From the NCBI GenBank assembly GCA_011109175.1, contig RDEW01000002.1:268579-332578 (forward strand): 64,000 nucleotides of DNA, given 5' to 3'. The position numbers and the translations under genes are program-made. This DNA is from Dicyema japonicum. Taxonomy: Eukaryota > Dicyemida > Rhombozoa > Dicyemidae. This document shows positions 32,920-43,859 of this stretch, in pieces; within the stretch, counting starts at the first letter, position 1, and each line of letters opens with the position of its first letter. Under the pieces are notes generated by a model. The model did not search any database, was not told the DNA's origin, and worked only from the letters and a program-made list of their open reading frames with translations.

Positions 32920-33899
32920 TTAGGTCACCTATTAATGAATTTAGTTTATTATATATTAATAAATTTTATCATTTTTTAAAAACTTTTGGATAATGTATGC
33001 GTTATTAATCAGAAACAAAATAGTTAATTATATTTCTTTGACCTACTTGGTTGAACGTTCTCATCCAATACTCTGCACCTTTCTTACTAAGTTCAATTTA
33101 TACGTCGCAACGCGACCCATTTGTCTTAAAAAATACCCAACACCATCACAGCATCAATAAGGATTATTTCATCTCTCTCACTCCATATTGATTGATAAGT
33201 ATCATATTGATTGATAAAGTTTTGTTAATGATTGACCACGTGAGCCACAGATAGCTTTGTGCAATGTGCCAGAAACATAAAGAAGAAATACCAATCCTTG
33301 GAATTTACTTATCTTGTGCTTTTTACACTATCAATCAATCTCATTATGCTAATCTATGTACTACAATTCAATAAGACTTAAAAACGACACCGGCGCATCA
33401 CAGGAGACTCGTTCTTTTCGTTCCTATTCATTATATACCTGGAGACAGCTCTAAGATTACTCCAGGAAAAGAATTGTTTCAGTAACGTGATAAAAGTAAT
33501 CTAAGTCGACGATTTTGATTTCATCTGTCGAAATAGGGATGCGCTGGAAACTATACTAAAGTGATCCCTCAAAAATTGGAGGTAGTAGACTTAGACAAAA
33601 CGGAAAGAACTTGCATATCCCGTTGCACGACGAGGATCAAGGAAATGTAAGGAACATGCAATAAAGTTGGATCTTTCTTGGAGGACTCGGAGGACGTTAT
33701 TCACAAGAATCATAGGAATGTTCTGGCGGTTACTTCTTTCAAAAAATTCTGGGCGATCTGGTACGACAAAGCACATAGCCCCCGCCTTCGAATTCCGTTT
33801 TAAAACTCCTTTATCTAACCAATTCTACTTTACTACGCGGGGACCTGAGGCCTAATCACCAAAGAACTGGAAAGTTCAACTCATTCCACAGAAAAAACG
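32920..33899. other. Upstream flank and unresolved sequence
   Basis: The first 70 bp resemble the flank of the decayed copy at 28062 onward. From 33000 to 33900 no gene was recognised; the last 300 bp may belong to the retroelement starting near 33900. Confidence 0.35.
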
Positions 33900-34250
33900 A
33901 CTTCTTGCCATCTACTGGCCAAATGGATGATCAACAAAGAGCTCTACAGAACACTAAAACATCACAGATTGAGAATAAAGTGACCTCAGTGAAATGGCAA
34001 CTCTTTGGACATGTCCTAAGAGCTTCGGAAATGACACCAGCCAATCAGGTCATAAAGTCATACCTTTCAATATTGAACAAAACAACGAATCGAGGTCGAC
34101 AAAGAACAACGTTGCCGTCAACGCTCAACAAAAAACTCCTGTGCATAGAGAGGAAACTGAAATGAAGAGAGGATCTGGACGATCTGAGGACGATTGCGAG
34201 AAACAGGGGAAGATAGATACGATTTACAGCGCGTATCCTGGGATGCATTG
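33900..34250 (+). pseudogene. Non-LTR retrotransposon C-terminal fragment
   Basis: The reading IENKVTSVKWQLFGHVLRAS, then ANQVIKSYLS and RGRQRTTLPSTLNKKL, corresponds to the I..R...W.GHV.R....A, then RGR(P/Q)..T block at the C-terminus of APE-type retroelement proteins. The Arg-Trp pair has become Val-Lys-Trp. No catalytic parts are nearby. Confidence 0.6.
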
Positions 34251-35368
34251 AAAAATGGAATCTCAAATAATTAACTTATCTGGTTCCGTGGACAATGCTA
34301 ATTATAATAAATCCAACATTGAATGAACTTGGGAAATCGTTTATTTGAAGCTGGGCGCGTAGCATGATAGTTAATATAAGAATCAGACTTCACGCCACTT
34401 AGTATGAAAGGAAAAAAACAGACAAAAACAGAAATATACAACCAATTAGCCACGTGGGGTCACGTGGAATTCAGAAGTATATTCAGCACATATAATAATT
34501 ATGTTCATCCTGCCATAGTGAGGTTACGTTTTCATGAATAATCACTGGACTATAGGATAGCAAATGATCTTTTTTATGTTATCACGGCACCTGAACCCTC
34601 AGTAGACAAGTGGATCACATGAAATCATGCTAATGCTAATAAAAAAAGTATACATAATGGGAGTGATAAACATTTTTTTAATTTTTTTACGGATGTATCA
34701 TTAAAACTAACAAATGCTGTTTTGGCAAAATCAAAACGTCTACGGTGCTTTAGACACGTGACAATAACCACATCTTACTGGATATATGTCAGATGACTTG
34801 AACTTTCAGATGAGAGTCTTGGAAATGATTCCACGTCTTCATAAAACAGTCCAAGCCTTAAAAGTACTGATTTCTATTTTTCTAATTATTCGCAAGTAAT
34901 GTGATAACTGGCTATATTTCCATAAATTTATTTGAGACTGGGCAGCAAGAAAGATCTGGTGAAATTGGTTAGTCACGACTTTTGGATGGGGTTCTTGTGT
35001 GTCTGTTTCTGCATTCAGGATTAATTTTCGTCAATGCTGTCTGATAATCGAGATCATTTATTCTTCAGTTGTTAATTTTTATACCAATGGTAACTCTGCG
35101 TTCATGTCGACACAAATTAAGACTTTTTTTCATTCTGGTAAAGTGGCCGAGTTCAGGACAGTAGCAAGAGGATACAAGAGAGATTTAAATATTGACTTTT
35201 GTCATTCGAATGGAGGGAAGGTTTATCTTCATTGTGATAAATAGGGTGAATCTTCCTCATGTATTCTGTTTTATAAGTACACTACTTTGATCTGATTCTT
35301 TACGATGGTAAGGAGACCAATTTTTTGGTCTCTAGAGAACAATATCGTAGGAAGTATGGGGTCAAGTT
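34251..35368. other. No gene confidently recognised
   Basis: A reading near 35130-35245 (FHSGKVAEFRTVARGYKRDL..) hints at a MULE/FAR1-like DNA-binding start but is too short to assign. The remainder is AT-rich. Confidence 0.3.
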
Positions 35369-35647
35369 TTATAAATCAGTTCCGTCTTTTGAAATGAGGC
35401 GATATCCACTGGTTGGATTGAATAAAACGTTAAGTTCAATGATCTTAGTTCGAATTTCATTTATTTTTATTTTGAGAAAAATCAATGTCGGTCCTGGGTT
35501 AGGGTCTACGTCATCGACATAATCAGAAATCCACGACACCATCCAAGTTCTCCAGGAGAATGGGATAAGGAGTTTACGGCTCTTTTTCACATCCAATGTG
35601 AAATGCACCACGTCATTGGTCTGGCACGCGACATTTTTATTCCTCAA
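35369..35647 (-). other. Possible retroelement N-terminus with 2A-like motif
   Basis: The minus-strand reading contains YVDDVDPNPGPT (motif at 35489-35512). It resembles the D-(V/I)-E-x-N-P-G-P ribosome-skipping motif found at the N-terminus of some CR1/L2-like retrotransposon proteins, with Asp in place of Glu. Nothing else in this 92-residue reading identifies it, so it may be chance. Confidence 0.25.
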
Positions 35648-35730
35648 CTTAGGAAGGAAAAATTTTACTTTTATTAAACAGACTTTTTTTATTTAAAATA
35701 ATTATTAAATAAAAATCATATTAAATTCGA

Positions 35731-36397
35731 ATGTGTGCTCTTGTATCTGTGCCTTCTGGTGGTGATATTCCTCAAAGTGCAGTAAGGTGCACTGATGAAG
35801 AGATATATTCGGTGCAACAGAAGTACATAAGAAATGCTTCCTACAGAGAAATGTAAATTTATAAATGACTCACAGGTGGCCGCTCAAACTGGGAAATTAC
35901 ATCTCAGCCGGACTTGCAGCAGCCACCGGATTTTATTTAACAGACTACGTCAAGAAGTTTTTTAAGTAATTATGTCTATTTATTGTGGAATCGAAAGGAG
36001 GTTCACCGTCGTTATTAGCTACTTGGGATCCGCGTGCGTTCCTGGCATTCTGACGTACGTTTTGTACAATGAAAGTACTAAAAAGCAACTCCTCGGTCGT
36101 TTATCGTCCAAAACACGTGGTACTTTGAAAGTTGTTGGAACCCAATTAATGCTTGGTGTGGCTTACCCGATAGTGATGTCACACATCACTGCCTTTTTCG
36201 CTCTCAGAAAGCATATTTTGAGCACACTTCCTTCATTTAAGTCTTTTTCAGAGTTTTACATGTTCACCATTCAGCCGTATCGTTTTAAAATTGTCGCCAT
36301 GCTTAGTCTTCTGCATTTACTAATTATTTCTTTCCTCTTTAATATGCAGTATTATTGTATTCAGAATACCTTGGTCCCAGGAATGACTCACGTGTGA
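35731..36397 (+). CDS. Multi-pass membrane protein, TMEM126-like, 3 exons
   Basis: Exons 35731-35852, 35876-35965 and 35998-36397 join in frame to 203 residues across introns of 23 nt (35853-35875) and 32 nt (35966-35997). The second intron removes an in-frame TAA and a downstream ATG that lie only 2 nt apart. The product has hydrophobic segments around residues 47-63, 74-94, 112-135 and 168-186. The order W..KLGNY..AGL, KRFTVVISYLGSACVPGIL, TRG.L.......G.AYPIV and P...K then QYY resembles TMEM126 proteins (mitochondrial complex I assembly), and the length fits (about 195-230). The family call is from motif memory. Alternative: two separate short ORFs, 35731-35969 and 35972-36397. Confidence 0.55.
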
Positions 36398-37559
36398 CTA
36401 TATTTTGATTAATAACCTTTTAGTTTTTTTAATATTTATTATCAAAATTGATAACGCTAATGATGAATCTAGTGAACATTCTTGATTATTATTTGGTCCG
36501 CTTTTGAGTTATATGCTAGACCCGATATACATACGGATCTCTCGTAGTATAGGCTTTTCGATTTACTTTATGCTTGCCACAGGTCTCCTTAACTTGAAAG
36601 GACCGGGCGTAAGTAAGTAGGTAAGACATGGAAGGATATTAAGATAATTCATTGGTTGGTTTTATAACCTCTTCTAGTACTTCGAGGGATCTAAGATACG
36701 TGATGGGGTTAAATGATTCATTGATGAGTTGAGTCTTGGTCTGTTAAACGTATATTCTAGTACTTGTTTATGTTCTTCAATGATGGAATACTGCAAGTCT
36801 TTTTATGGTAGCATCACCTAATGTATCTCATCCTCAAGTTCCATCATCCTTTTAATGAGAAATAAGAAACAAATTACTGTCATTAATTAAAGATTTAATG
36901 GAACCACGGTCAACTGAGATTTATTTATTTAATATGCCTTGATATAACAGAGAGAGGTTATGAGTTAATGAACGTATAATAAAGGTGTAATTCGTTCTCA
37001 ATTATGAATACAGCTGGTGGTTGCTAACTGTTTTAATTGGCTTGATAAAAAAATTAAGGTTTATCTAATTACTTCGGTCAGAGGGAGACGTTTCCATCCG
37101 TAGCATTATGTCCATCTATATATGCCATTGTGGGAACCCCTCCAATGGATTAATTAAAAGAGGGATCTTTTTTGGATGTGTTCTTCACACTGGGCGTCTT
37201 GCGAGTCAGGTGGATCCTATAACGCTTTTTAAGAATTGAAAAAAGCAAAGGACAGAAAGGAACTAATTATGTAGCGAGTTGAAGTCGAACTCACAGCTAA
37301 TTGCGAGAAATTGCACTTAGATAAATTACAATCTCCGTTGGCTAACCTGAAAGTACAGTCCGCTTCATGACATAAAATCCTTTTGTTTTTTCATGAATAT
37401 AGATAGGTGATTGACTCAAGAGTCATCGGAAATCAGATGTTTTGAGCAACTAAAGCGTAGATTTTTTTGAAATAATCAGAGGAATGAAGCCTTCTTTCAT
37501 GATTGTATATGAATTTTCAGTATAAAATATTACAGGAATACTGGATTATTAGTTAGATG
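36398..37559. other. Intergenic AT-rich region
   Basis: No gene recognised. A tRNA-like pair of box A/B words at about 37270-37350 (minus) does not fold as a tRNA. Confidence 0.35.
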
Positions 37560-37668
37560 ACTACAGCGTAGATGAGTAAAACCTTCAACCAACAGTGCAG
37601 CAGCAAGATTCGAACTAGGGAGCATCAGGACTCTTGCACTGAACTCGTTACAGTGCGACATCCGGCCT
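37560..37668 (-). repeat. tRNA-derived SINE copy, truncated
   Basis: The minus strand reads CTAGTTCGAATCTTGCTGCT, then GGTTGAAGGTTTTACTCATC, matching the B box and first body block of the SINE at 40930-41102. The conserved distal core is absent. Confidence 0.6.
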
Positions 37669-38089
37669 GTGTATCCGAGAGTTTTACTGTGTATTAAAAT
37701 AACTTTAGAAAAATTTGATATGTAAAACTTACATATTTCTTTATCTTAAAGAGTGTGCCATAAACTCCCTGTTATTTCCCATCTCCACATCAGATTCAGT
37801 CTAAATTATCTCTGTTGGAGTCCAGTTGGCTGTCCTCACGGCATGAGTTCCACAAGTTGGGGGTAGCAGAGGCGTACTTTTTGTCGTATACCTTCATCTC
37901 ATGTTTATGTTCAATGAGCATACTTTCGAGCGTTCTCTTCAGCGCACAACCGATTGGATGTAAGTCCTCGTTGATTCTTCAATAGATAATTTATCCATAT
38001 AATTCCTAAAGCATCTTGAGACAACTCCATCTATTATCAACAGCACAAATCAATTTATGATTGTTATTAAGGCGATTCTAGAAAACAAA

Positions 38090-38416
38090 ATGTTTTTTGT
38101 TAAAATCCTAATATTTCAAACAATCTTCATTTTTTAAATGTGCAAATATGGCTTAAACAAGAATTAGTCATCTTATTGCAAAGCATATGAAGCCATATAC
38201 TGATGGAGAAATTTGAATGAGGCTATTACAATACTTATCGTAGAATGTGTTCTCAAAGTATCCTCGACATCTATTGTGCCTGCTTTTAAAAAGCTAATTG
38301 ATTAATGATTTATAAATATTACTTTTTTATATTAATTAAGTTTTTAAAAATGGCGGCCCTTACAAATAAAATAATTTATTGATTTGGCCCCTGGGTCAAA
38401 ATTCTTGAAAACCACT
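38090..38416 (+). mobile_element. hAT transposon fragment (ZBED/GTF2IRD2-like end) inside family B copy
   Basis: The right end reads ATTCTTGAAAACCACTGG, the inverse of a CCAGTGGTTTTCAAGAAT terminus typical of this hAT group, next to a GGCCCCTGGGTC subterminal block. Inside, the plus strand reads SRISHLIAKHMKPYTDGE then, after a frameshift, AITILIVECVLKVSST, like the K-P-(F/Y)-T-D-G-E block of GTF2IRD2/ZBED-type transposases. The family B sequence is interrupted here and about 170 bp of it is missing. The left end is not defined. Confidence 0.55.
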
Positions 38417-39849
38417 GGTCTTAATCGACGTGTCAACTCTGATTTCGACATTTTGAGTCGTCAATATTGACTGAACCGAATGTCCTTTCAATTTCCTGCT
38501 TCTTTTGATTCCATAAATTCGACAAAGATGAAGATCGATACACTTTACCACTTTATTATGTTTCATGATAATCACTGTTTAGCATTTTACCACACTGAGT
38601 GGCCAAATGATCGACAGTTTTCCTGCTTTTTTGCAATGGCTGCAAATGACCCAGTGTGTGCGAAAAACAAATTCCTATCTTGCAGGAGACAGTACAATGC
38701 TTCGCTCCGTGGGCCGTTGTTTCCTTGGATAACCATCCTGAGGAAGTAGATAGGTCGACATTTGTTCATCATGCATTTGAACATAATGAGTGTAGTGTTT
38801 GCAATAAATTTTATCCAAAAAATTTCCTCTGAGTGTCCTTGAAGGACTGAATATCCATCCTTTCCCTGTCGGCAATTGCATATTTAAAGGCAAGAAATCC
38901 TGCGATTGTAGCCAAGTGCCATTTTTTTTGTTTTTATTACTCGTAGAATCCCCTACCTTCCAAACACACAGTCGACTGTTTTTCCAAACTTTTATTGAAC
39001 TGGAGAGTATTAATTCGTTCTTAAACGATATAGAGATAAGTCCTCTTCCAAAAGTCATGTCCAAATACATCCTTTCTTTATTTGCAGGTTTGAGGTGCAA
39101 ATTGAGTGACGTAAGCAGTTGCCGTATTTGACGGTCAATGCTATCATAATTGCGCATTCATGTTTTTAAAAGCATGGTTGTTCTCTTCTTGACATTTTCA
39201 AGTATGGACTCCATGACTTTATTTTTTGAGAACATTACATCCCTCATCTTCAAAAAACACCAAAATATCGATATCCATTGACTCTTCCACATTCTCACAG
39301 CATGCTAACGATTTAACATTAGAGACTGACTTTTCCAAATTCATCTCCAAGCCGGCAACATGAAAGAACTCGCTAACAATTTCCATCATTTTAATAACAG
39401 TATCTTATTTTAGTCCAAATATCTTTAGATCGTCAATAAAAAATGTTTGGTAGAATAAGCCAGAGAATTAGGATCTTCCTGATTAATTTGAAGTCTTGGG
39501 AACATAGAGTTAAAGATCCTGCTCAAGGGTTCCATTACCATGACAAATAATTGAAGGGATAATGAAGAATTCCACGTCCCAGCTTTACAGAACCAATTCT
39601 TTTTCCAAGTGGAGATTTTCAGTCTACTTCTTGACTATGGTCTTCACAAAGTTAACAATCCAACGGGGTATTCCTGAACAGTCCAATACATGAAATAAAA
39701 ATTCATGATCAACAGAATCGAAGGCCTTCTTCACATCAACCCAAGCAGAATAAAGGGCGTTTCCATACTCCTTATTTAAGCATTGATTAATAAGGGCCTG
39801 TTCCTTAGCGACAATGTTTCCTCGTCCACATCTGATTGTCAGATAATAG

Positions 39850-40048
39850 AAGTATTACAGCCTCTTCCCTAAAGGAAATCGGGGGAAAATTGGCCCACCG
39901 CAAGAAAGACGTGCGGGAAGTGGTCTGGCTGAGGCAAAGAATTGGTATCGCAGTTGTCCGCGGAAACGCTTACTCCGTGATGTCAGCAGCCGCTCTCCCA
40001 TAGTTAATAAATAATATTTTATTGTTAATAAATTTTTATTATGAAAAA
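39850..40048 (+). mobile_element. Family A retrotransposon 3' tail nested in family B copy
   Basis: The insert starts AAGTATTACAGCCTCTTCCC, encodes the same C-terminus as 9798-9950 (KEIGGKLAHRKKDVRE, RGNAYSVMSAAAL) and continues through a CCATAGTTAATAAATAATAT 3' UTR to an A-run. The 5-bp sequence AATAG occurs at 39845-39849 and 40049-40053. Removing the insert restores the family B sequence at the position equivalent to about 60840. The insertion therefore post-dates the family B copy. Confidence 0.9.
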
Positions 40049-40350
40049 AATAGACTAAACAAATCCAAAATCTAAGAGTTCGTCATTAACACATTTGGTA
40101 ATAAGTTTATATAATGTTGGCATACACGTTATAGGACGTAAGTCTTTAGGAGTCTCACAATCATCCTTTTTAGGAATTAAATAGGTTATTCCAATGTAAA
40201 ACTAACTTTCAGGCATATATTCCCAATTAATAATTCGATTAATCTCAGTACATAAAAAGCCATGTAAAGATTCCATTTTCTTAATAAAAAAATTGTGTGA
40301 CCTATCGCATCCAACGCCATCCAATCGGGGAGCCAGTTATTAACATCCTA

Positions 40351-40804
40351 TTTAATGTGAGAACGGACAAGGTAGTGGACTCGGAGACATTATAAGAATT
40401 TATATTTGGATTTTAATGAGAATATGAATATTTTTAAGAATTAAAGTTAAATAGTAAAATTTCTAATGAATGGGTACATTCAAAATACCAGAACTTGAGA
40501 ATTACGTGATCCCAACCCATAACAACAGTCTCTTCAACTTGGCTCGTTGTTCCCCTTTAAATAAAATTATTCATTCATTCAAAAACTATTGGTCATTTGT
40601 CAGAAAGTCCACGTGTATGATAATAGTTGACATGATTCTATATATGTTAGTAATAATATAGCTGTAATCCCATATGCATAGATTCTAGGAGATCATTCTT
40701 GTCTAAGTTCCACCAATGACCATAATGCGGATTAGAACTTTAACTTTTCCTTGACGTTTCTTTTATTTTTCCTTGAGTTAATAATAATAAAGCCTTTTCA
40801 CGAG
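40351..40804. other. AT-rich spacer
   Basis: No supported feature. Confidence 0.35.
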
Positions 40805-40869
40805 AGCCATAGTATTTATAGCTCCGCATAGGCAGGACACACACTTTATTTAAGTAAAGAACAGTTAAT
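40805..40869 (-). repeat. Short copy of retroelement sequence shared with 21971-22034
   Basis: AGGACACACACTTTATTTAA and GTAAAGAACAGTTA match 22007-22034 with few changes, preceded by a related AGCCATAGTATTTATAGCTC. The larger context at 21940-22560 is a retroelement RT fragment, so this is probably a smaller piece of a related copy. Confidence 0.5.
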
Positions 40870-40929
40870 TTTAACTAATCGTAGAACCAAGGAATGATCT
40901 TCACTTCTTTTTTTCTTTTTCTTGTGTGA

Positions 40930-41102
40930 GTGTCCTTTCTAGACAATCCAGTTCCGCAGTGAGTATCCACTGATGACGGCGTCACTCGTCAAACCCTTTC
41001 TGCATCGTAGATGCGTGGAACCTTCCACCAGGTGAACAGAAGCGAGATTCGAACCCGTAGCCTAAGCCACTTAAGCCCGACACCTAACCACTATGCCACA
41101 CT
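40930..41102 (-). repeat. tRNA-derived SINE, best copy with A and B boxes
   Basis: On the minus strand GTGGCATAGTGGTTAGGTGT contains an A box (TGGCATAGTGG) and CTACGGGTTCGAATCTCGC a B box (GGTTCGAATCT), spaced as in tRNA genes. The body follows: GGAAGGTTCCACGCATCTAC, TTGACGAGTGACGCCGTCAT and CTGCGGAACTGGATTGTCTA. The tRNA-like part does not fold into a functional tRNA. Copies at 28323-28494, 37560-37668 and 22757-22860 share these blocks. Confidence 0.85.
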
Positions 41103-41544
41103 TTTCCCTGAGTTAGAAGAGAAGAAAAAAATTTATAGTGAAATATTGGTCATTTCTAGACTCGCCTCATCATATTCGACAGATTTGGCCACTTGAGCAT
41201 TAGAAAATGGTAGAAATATATTTATTCGATAATGAAGCTCTAAAGAAAAATTCATGCACCTTGTATGAGTCCACTTATGTATTTTTAAAAAGGTAGTGGT
41301 ACGCGGGTTTAAAAAATAGTGGGGTGTGCAAACCAGACAAGAAGCAGGAAATTTAGTAAAAATTCTATTTAAACTTTAACCAGAGCAACAATCCTCCCAC
41401 GTGTTCCTGTTAGCTATCAGAACTCGTTAAGGTAAACCATTAAGAAGAAATTTGTCTTAAACCAGGACAAACGACTTAAACTGTAAAATAAGCGGGTGCT
41501 CAGAAAATCAAACAATACAATTAAAAACCAAAAAAACAGTTAAA
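41103..41544. other. 3' flank of RPS11
   Basis: No coding content was recognised; it contains the region just downstream of the RPS11 stop (minus strand). Confidence 0.4.
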
Positions 41545-42024
41545 TCAAAACTTAGTAAAGCTCTTCTTGGTTGTTCCTGTAGCAGATTGGACTTTTAGGA
41601 CGACAAAACTGACTGTCTTTGAGAGAGGCCTGCATTCCCCCAACAGCACTATATCACCTTCCTTAGCATCTCTGAAAGCAGGAGACATGTGGGCTGAGAT
41701 ATTCTTGTGTCTCTTCTCATACTTTCCGTATTTTGAAATGTAGTGGAGACTTGACCTCACAGCCACGATTGTTCTGTTCATTTTCATTTTCTTTATGGTT
41801 GCCTTTAGGAGACGTCCACGGATTGAAATGTTCCCAGTGAAAGGACACTTCTTGTCAATGTACGTACCATTTATGGCTTCCTGAGGAGTCTTGATTCCTA
41901 GTCCGACGTTTCTTACATAGCGAAGGTTCTGCTTCTTCGTTATCTTTGATGGCTTCCTGTTGAGAAATACGGTAGGTTGTCTGGCAAAATGCCTATCTCC
42001 CTGATCACCAGAAGAAATTCCCAT
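41545..42024 (-). CDS. RPS11: 40S ribosomal protein S11 (uS17), intronless
   Basis: An uninterrupted 159-residue protein, matching the usual 150-160 residues. [72 protein letters not shown] and LKVQSA are all diagnostic of eukaryotic uS17. The protein binds 18S rRNA in the small subunit body and is part of every 40S subunit. The start MGISSGDQG differs from most animal homologues, which is usual for this variable N-terminus. No intron is present, unlike the other host genes here, so a retrocopy is a formal alternative, but the ORF is intact and the flanks lack a poly-A tail. A CACGTG palindrome lies 13-18 bp upstream of the start codon. Confidence 0.97.
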   Translation of the reverse strand: MGISSGDQGDRHFARQPTVFLNRKPSKITKKQNLRYVRNVGLGIKTPQEAINGTYIDKKCPFTGNISIRGRLLKATIKKMKMNRTIVAVRSSLHYISKYGKYEKRHKNISAHMSPAFRDAKEGDIVLLGECRPLSKTVSFVVLKVQSATGTTKKSFTKF

Positions 42025-42559
42025 GTTAAAGAACTACACGTGAATATTTAAATTTATTAATTAAAAAAATATTATATTAATTAATTGAATTTTGTATTTT
42101 GATTATTTTAAAATGATACAGAGTTTTTTAATTTCTTAATAACTTTGGCGGAAAAGCTGACACTCTTTTAGAGACACTGTGGTCCGTTATGATTGCAGGA
42201 GGTACGCGATAGAGGACCACTCACTATTGTGAAAAATATATATCTTTTAAAGACTTGAATCCACAAACATAAAGTTTTTGGACTCAAACTAAACTATAGA
42301 ACAGATTAAACCAATTTTCAGCTGTTTTTATGTTTCTCGATTTCTTAGGCCAATCTGTTCATTCCTCCACAAACACCCTGTCACATCCTACACCCGTTTT
42401 GTTAACTTCACACTTCTCTGACAACTGAGGCAAGTAGTCTAAATGATATGATCTACTTGAATGACCCAAAATTTCACTAGAACCTAATTAATGCAAATTG
42501 ATAGTTGAGCCTCCTGATCTAACTATAAGTTTTCCAGCGACCACAACTCTATCCTTAAA
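42025..42559. promoter_or_regulatory. Upstream region of RPS11
   Basis: The start-proximal 100 bp on the minus strand is very AT-rich, with CACGTG at 42037-42042. No TATA box at a fixed distance was identified. Beyond about 42160 nothing was recognised. Confidence 0.35.
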
Positions 42560-43600
42560 GTTAAGAAAATTTCGACTGGGCTCAGACAACAAACTAAAAC
42601 TAAGAAATTCAAGAACTATAAGAATGTTGATTGGTCTGGTTTCAGTATTTTAGTGACGAAGAATTATCCAGAAGACTCTCATCACAAATACATTCGATAG
42701 CCAGTACAAAAATTGTCATTGCGGCCATTCAAAAGCTGAAATGTGTTTACCCCTTTCATCATACAAATTTATACCCTCAATTTTCATCGACTTGAGCATA
42801 AGAGAACACTGGGACCAGAGAGGATGACACCTGGTTAGTTCTTTACAAAAAAGTTCATCCCTCCAATTCTGGAAAACATTAAAATATAAAATTGGAGTTC
42901 CACTTTCCATCAAGTCAGAGCATGCGAAGACTGCTGAGGAAGGCCTGGGATCACCTCATTTTTTTCATTCTGGTCATGACTGGTTTTCTGGTTCAAGTTA
43001 ATTTAAACAAAACCGGAAACATTTTGTTCAGTTTCAAAACAGTCTGAAGAACCTGGACACATAAACAGAAGCAACCATACAACGAATTATTCTCATAAAA
43101 TCAGGTTTTAAAACTTATTGCCGATTAAAGGGTCACCGGCATGCAGCCCTGACAAAGTATGTTCATTTCATCAAAAATAGCTGAGCCACTATGCAATTGG
43201 CTACCTCACGCTAATATTTGACTTTTCATAAAATACAAATAGATCCCCAAGATCTGGAAAAATTCGATATTCACACCATTATTGAAGGCTGGAGAACCGA
43301 AGAGAGATCCTGTTTCATACAACCCCTTCTAGATAACGCCACTATTGGTTAATTACTCCATCTTCTCTTTAACCTAGAATCAACACGGTTGCGATTTTGG
43401 AGATCGACTACAACACACTTATCAGAGCTGTCAAATACATTTGCCGATGGTTTTAGTGCTACTTCGCCCACATGCGTACAACGATGGTCTCCATTGACAG
43501 TAATAAAGCATTCGACACGTTTTTAAGGAAACTTCTTATTGGGAAGATTTTTGTTTTAAAGATACACTACAGATGTAAATCAGGGGCGCCACACTCACTA
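42560..43600 (+). pseudogene. Family C retrotransposon RT fragment
   Basis: Near 43225-43320 the plus strand reads IPKIWKNSIFTPLLKAGEPK and RDPVSYNPF (RT entry block). Then NQHGCDFGD in one frame gives way to STTTHLSELSNTFADGFSAT, and 43472-43560 reads MVSIDSNKAFDTFLRKLLIG, which holds the first catalytic Asp region (V-S-I-D...AFD). A short piece at 42911-43005 repeats 25955-26045. The sequence then passes abruptly into family A RLE sequence near 43600. Frameshifts are frequent. Confidence 0.65.
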
Positions 43601-43855
43601 GGAGATGTGGCAGACAAGGCTAGGTGGGGAAAATCCGAAAGTACGGATCACTCTGTTAACTACAATTTGACTTATATTGCGATGAAGACTTCGGGGGTCG
43701 TGGGAGAGAAGACGGACCTGTTTCTCTTCAGTATCGGACCAAGGCTAGCTTTGAAAAGATTGATTTCCCAGAAGGACTCTGGTTAAAGCAGATCCTCGAG
43801 ATGACGGTGATCAGAGAGAACGCCTTAGCAATCCTGGCCTCAATTAAAAAAAATT
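43600..43855 (+). pseudogene. Family A-type RLE C-terminus, diverged subfamily
   Basis: YIAMKTSGVVGEKTDLFLFS and IGPRLALKRLISQKDSG, then ILEMTVIRENALAILASI in the same or adjacent frame, align with the family A end (VAIETSG..., KEIGGKLAHRKK, IGIAVVRGNA). A poly-A run follows near 43848. It is joined directly to family C RT sequence, suggesting a chimeric insertion or an adjacent truncated insertion. Confidence 0.6.
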
Positions 43856-43859
43856 ACTT

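Larger units (their letters stand above)
37760..40350 (-). pseudogene. Family B RLE-type retrotransposon, decayed copy with two nested insertions
   Basis: This is colinear with the better copy at 59985-62936 but on the minus strand. The 5' side (40350-40070) encodes NNWLPDW and LRPI-like sequence; 39840-39200 the RT palm and thumb (VDHEFLFHVLDCSGIPRWIV, LFIDDLKIFG region degraded); 39157-38675 RQIRQLLTSLNLHLKPANKE; 38660-38420 the zinc cluster (CSHCKKA, TVDHLATQCG); and 38020-37760 the RLE C-terminus (LKRTLESMLIEHKHEMKVYD). A family A tail (39850-40048) and a hAT fragment (38090-38416) are inserted in it. Many frameshifts are present. Confidence 0.85.

Noticed and set aside
35130-35245. FAR1/MULE-like DNA-binding start
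   Set aside because: Only about 35 residues with loose similarity; no WRKY/FAR1 histidines or MULE catalytic domain nearby.
37265-37350. Possible tRNA gene on the minus strand (TTAGCCAACGGA and GAGTTCGACTTC words)
   Set aside because: A- and B-box-like words are present at plausible spacing, but neither acceptor nor T-stem pairs, so no cloverleaf forms.
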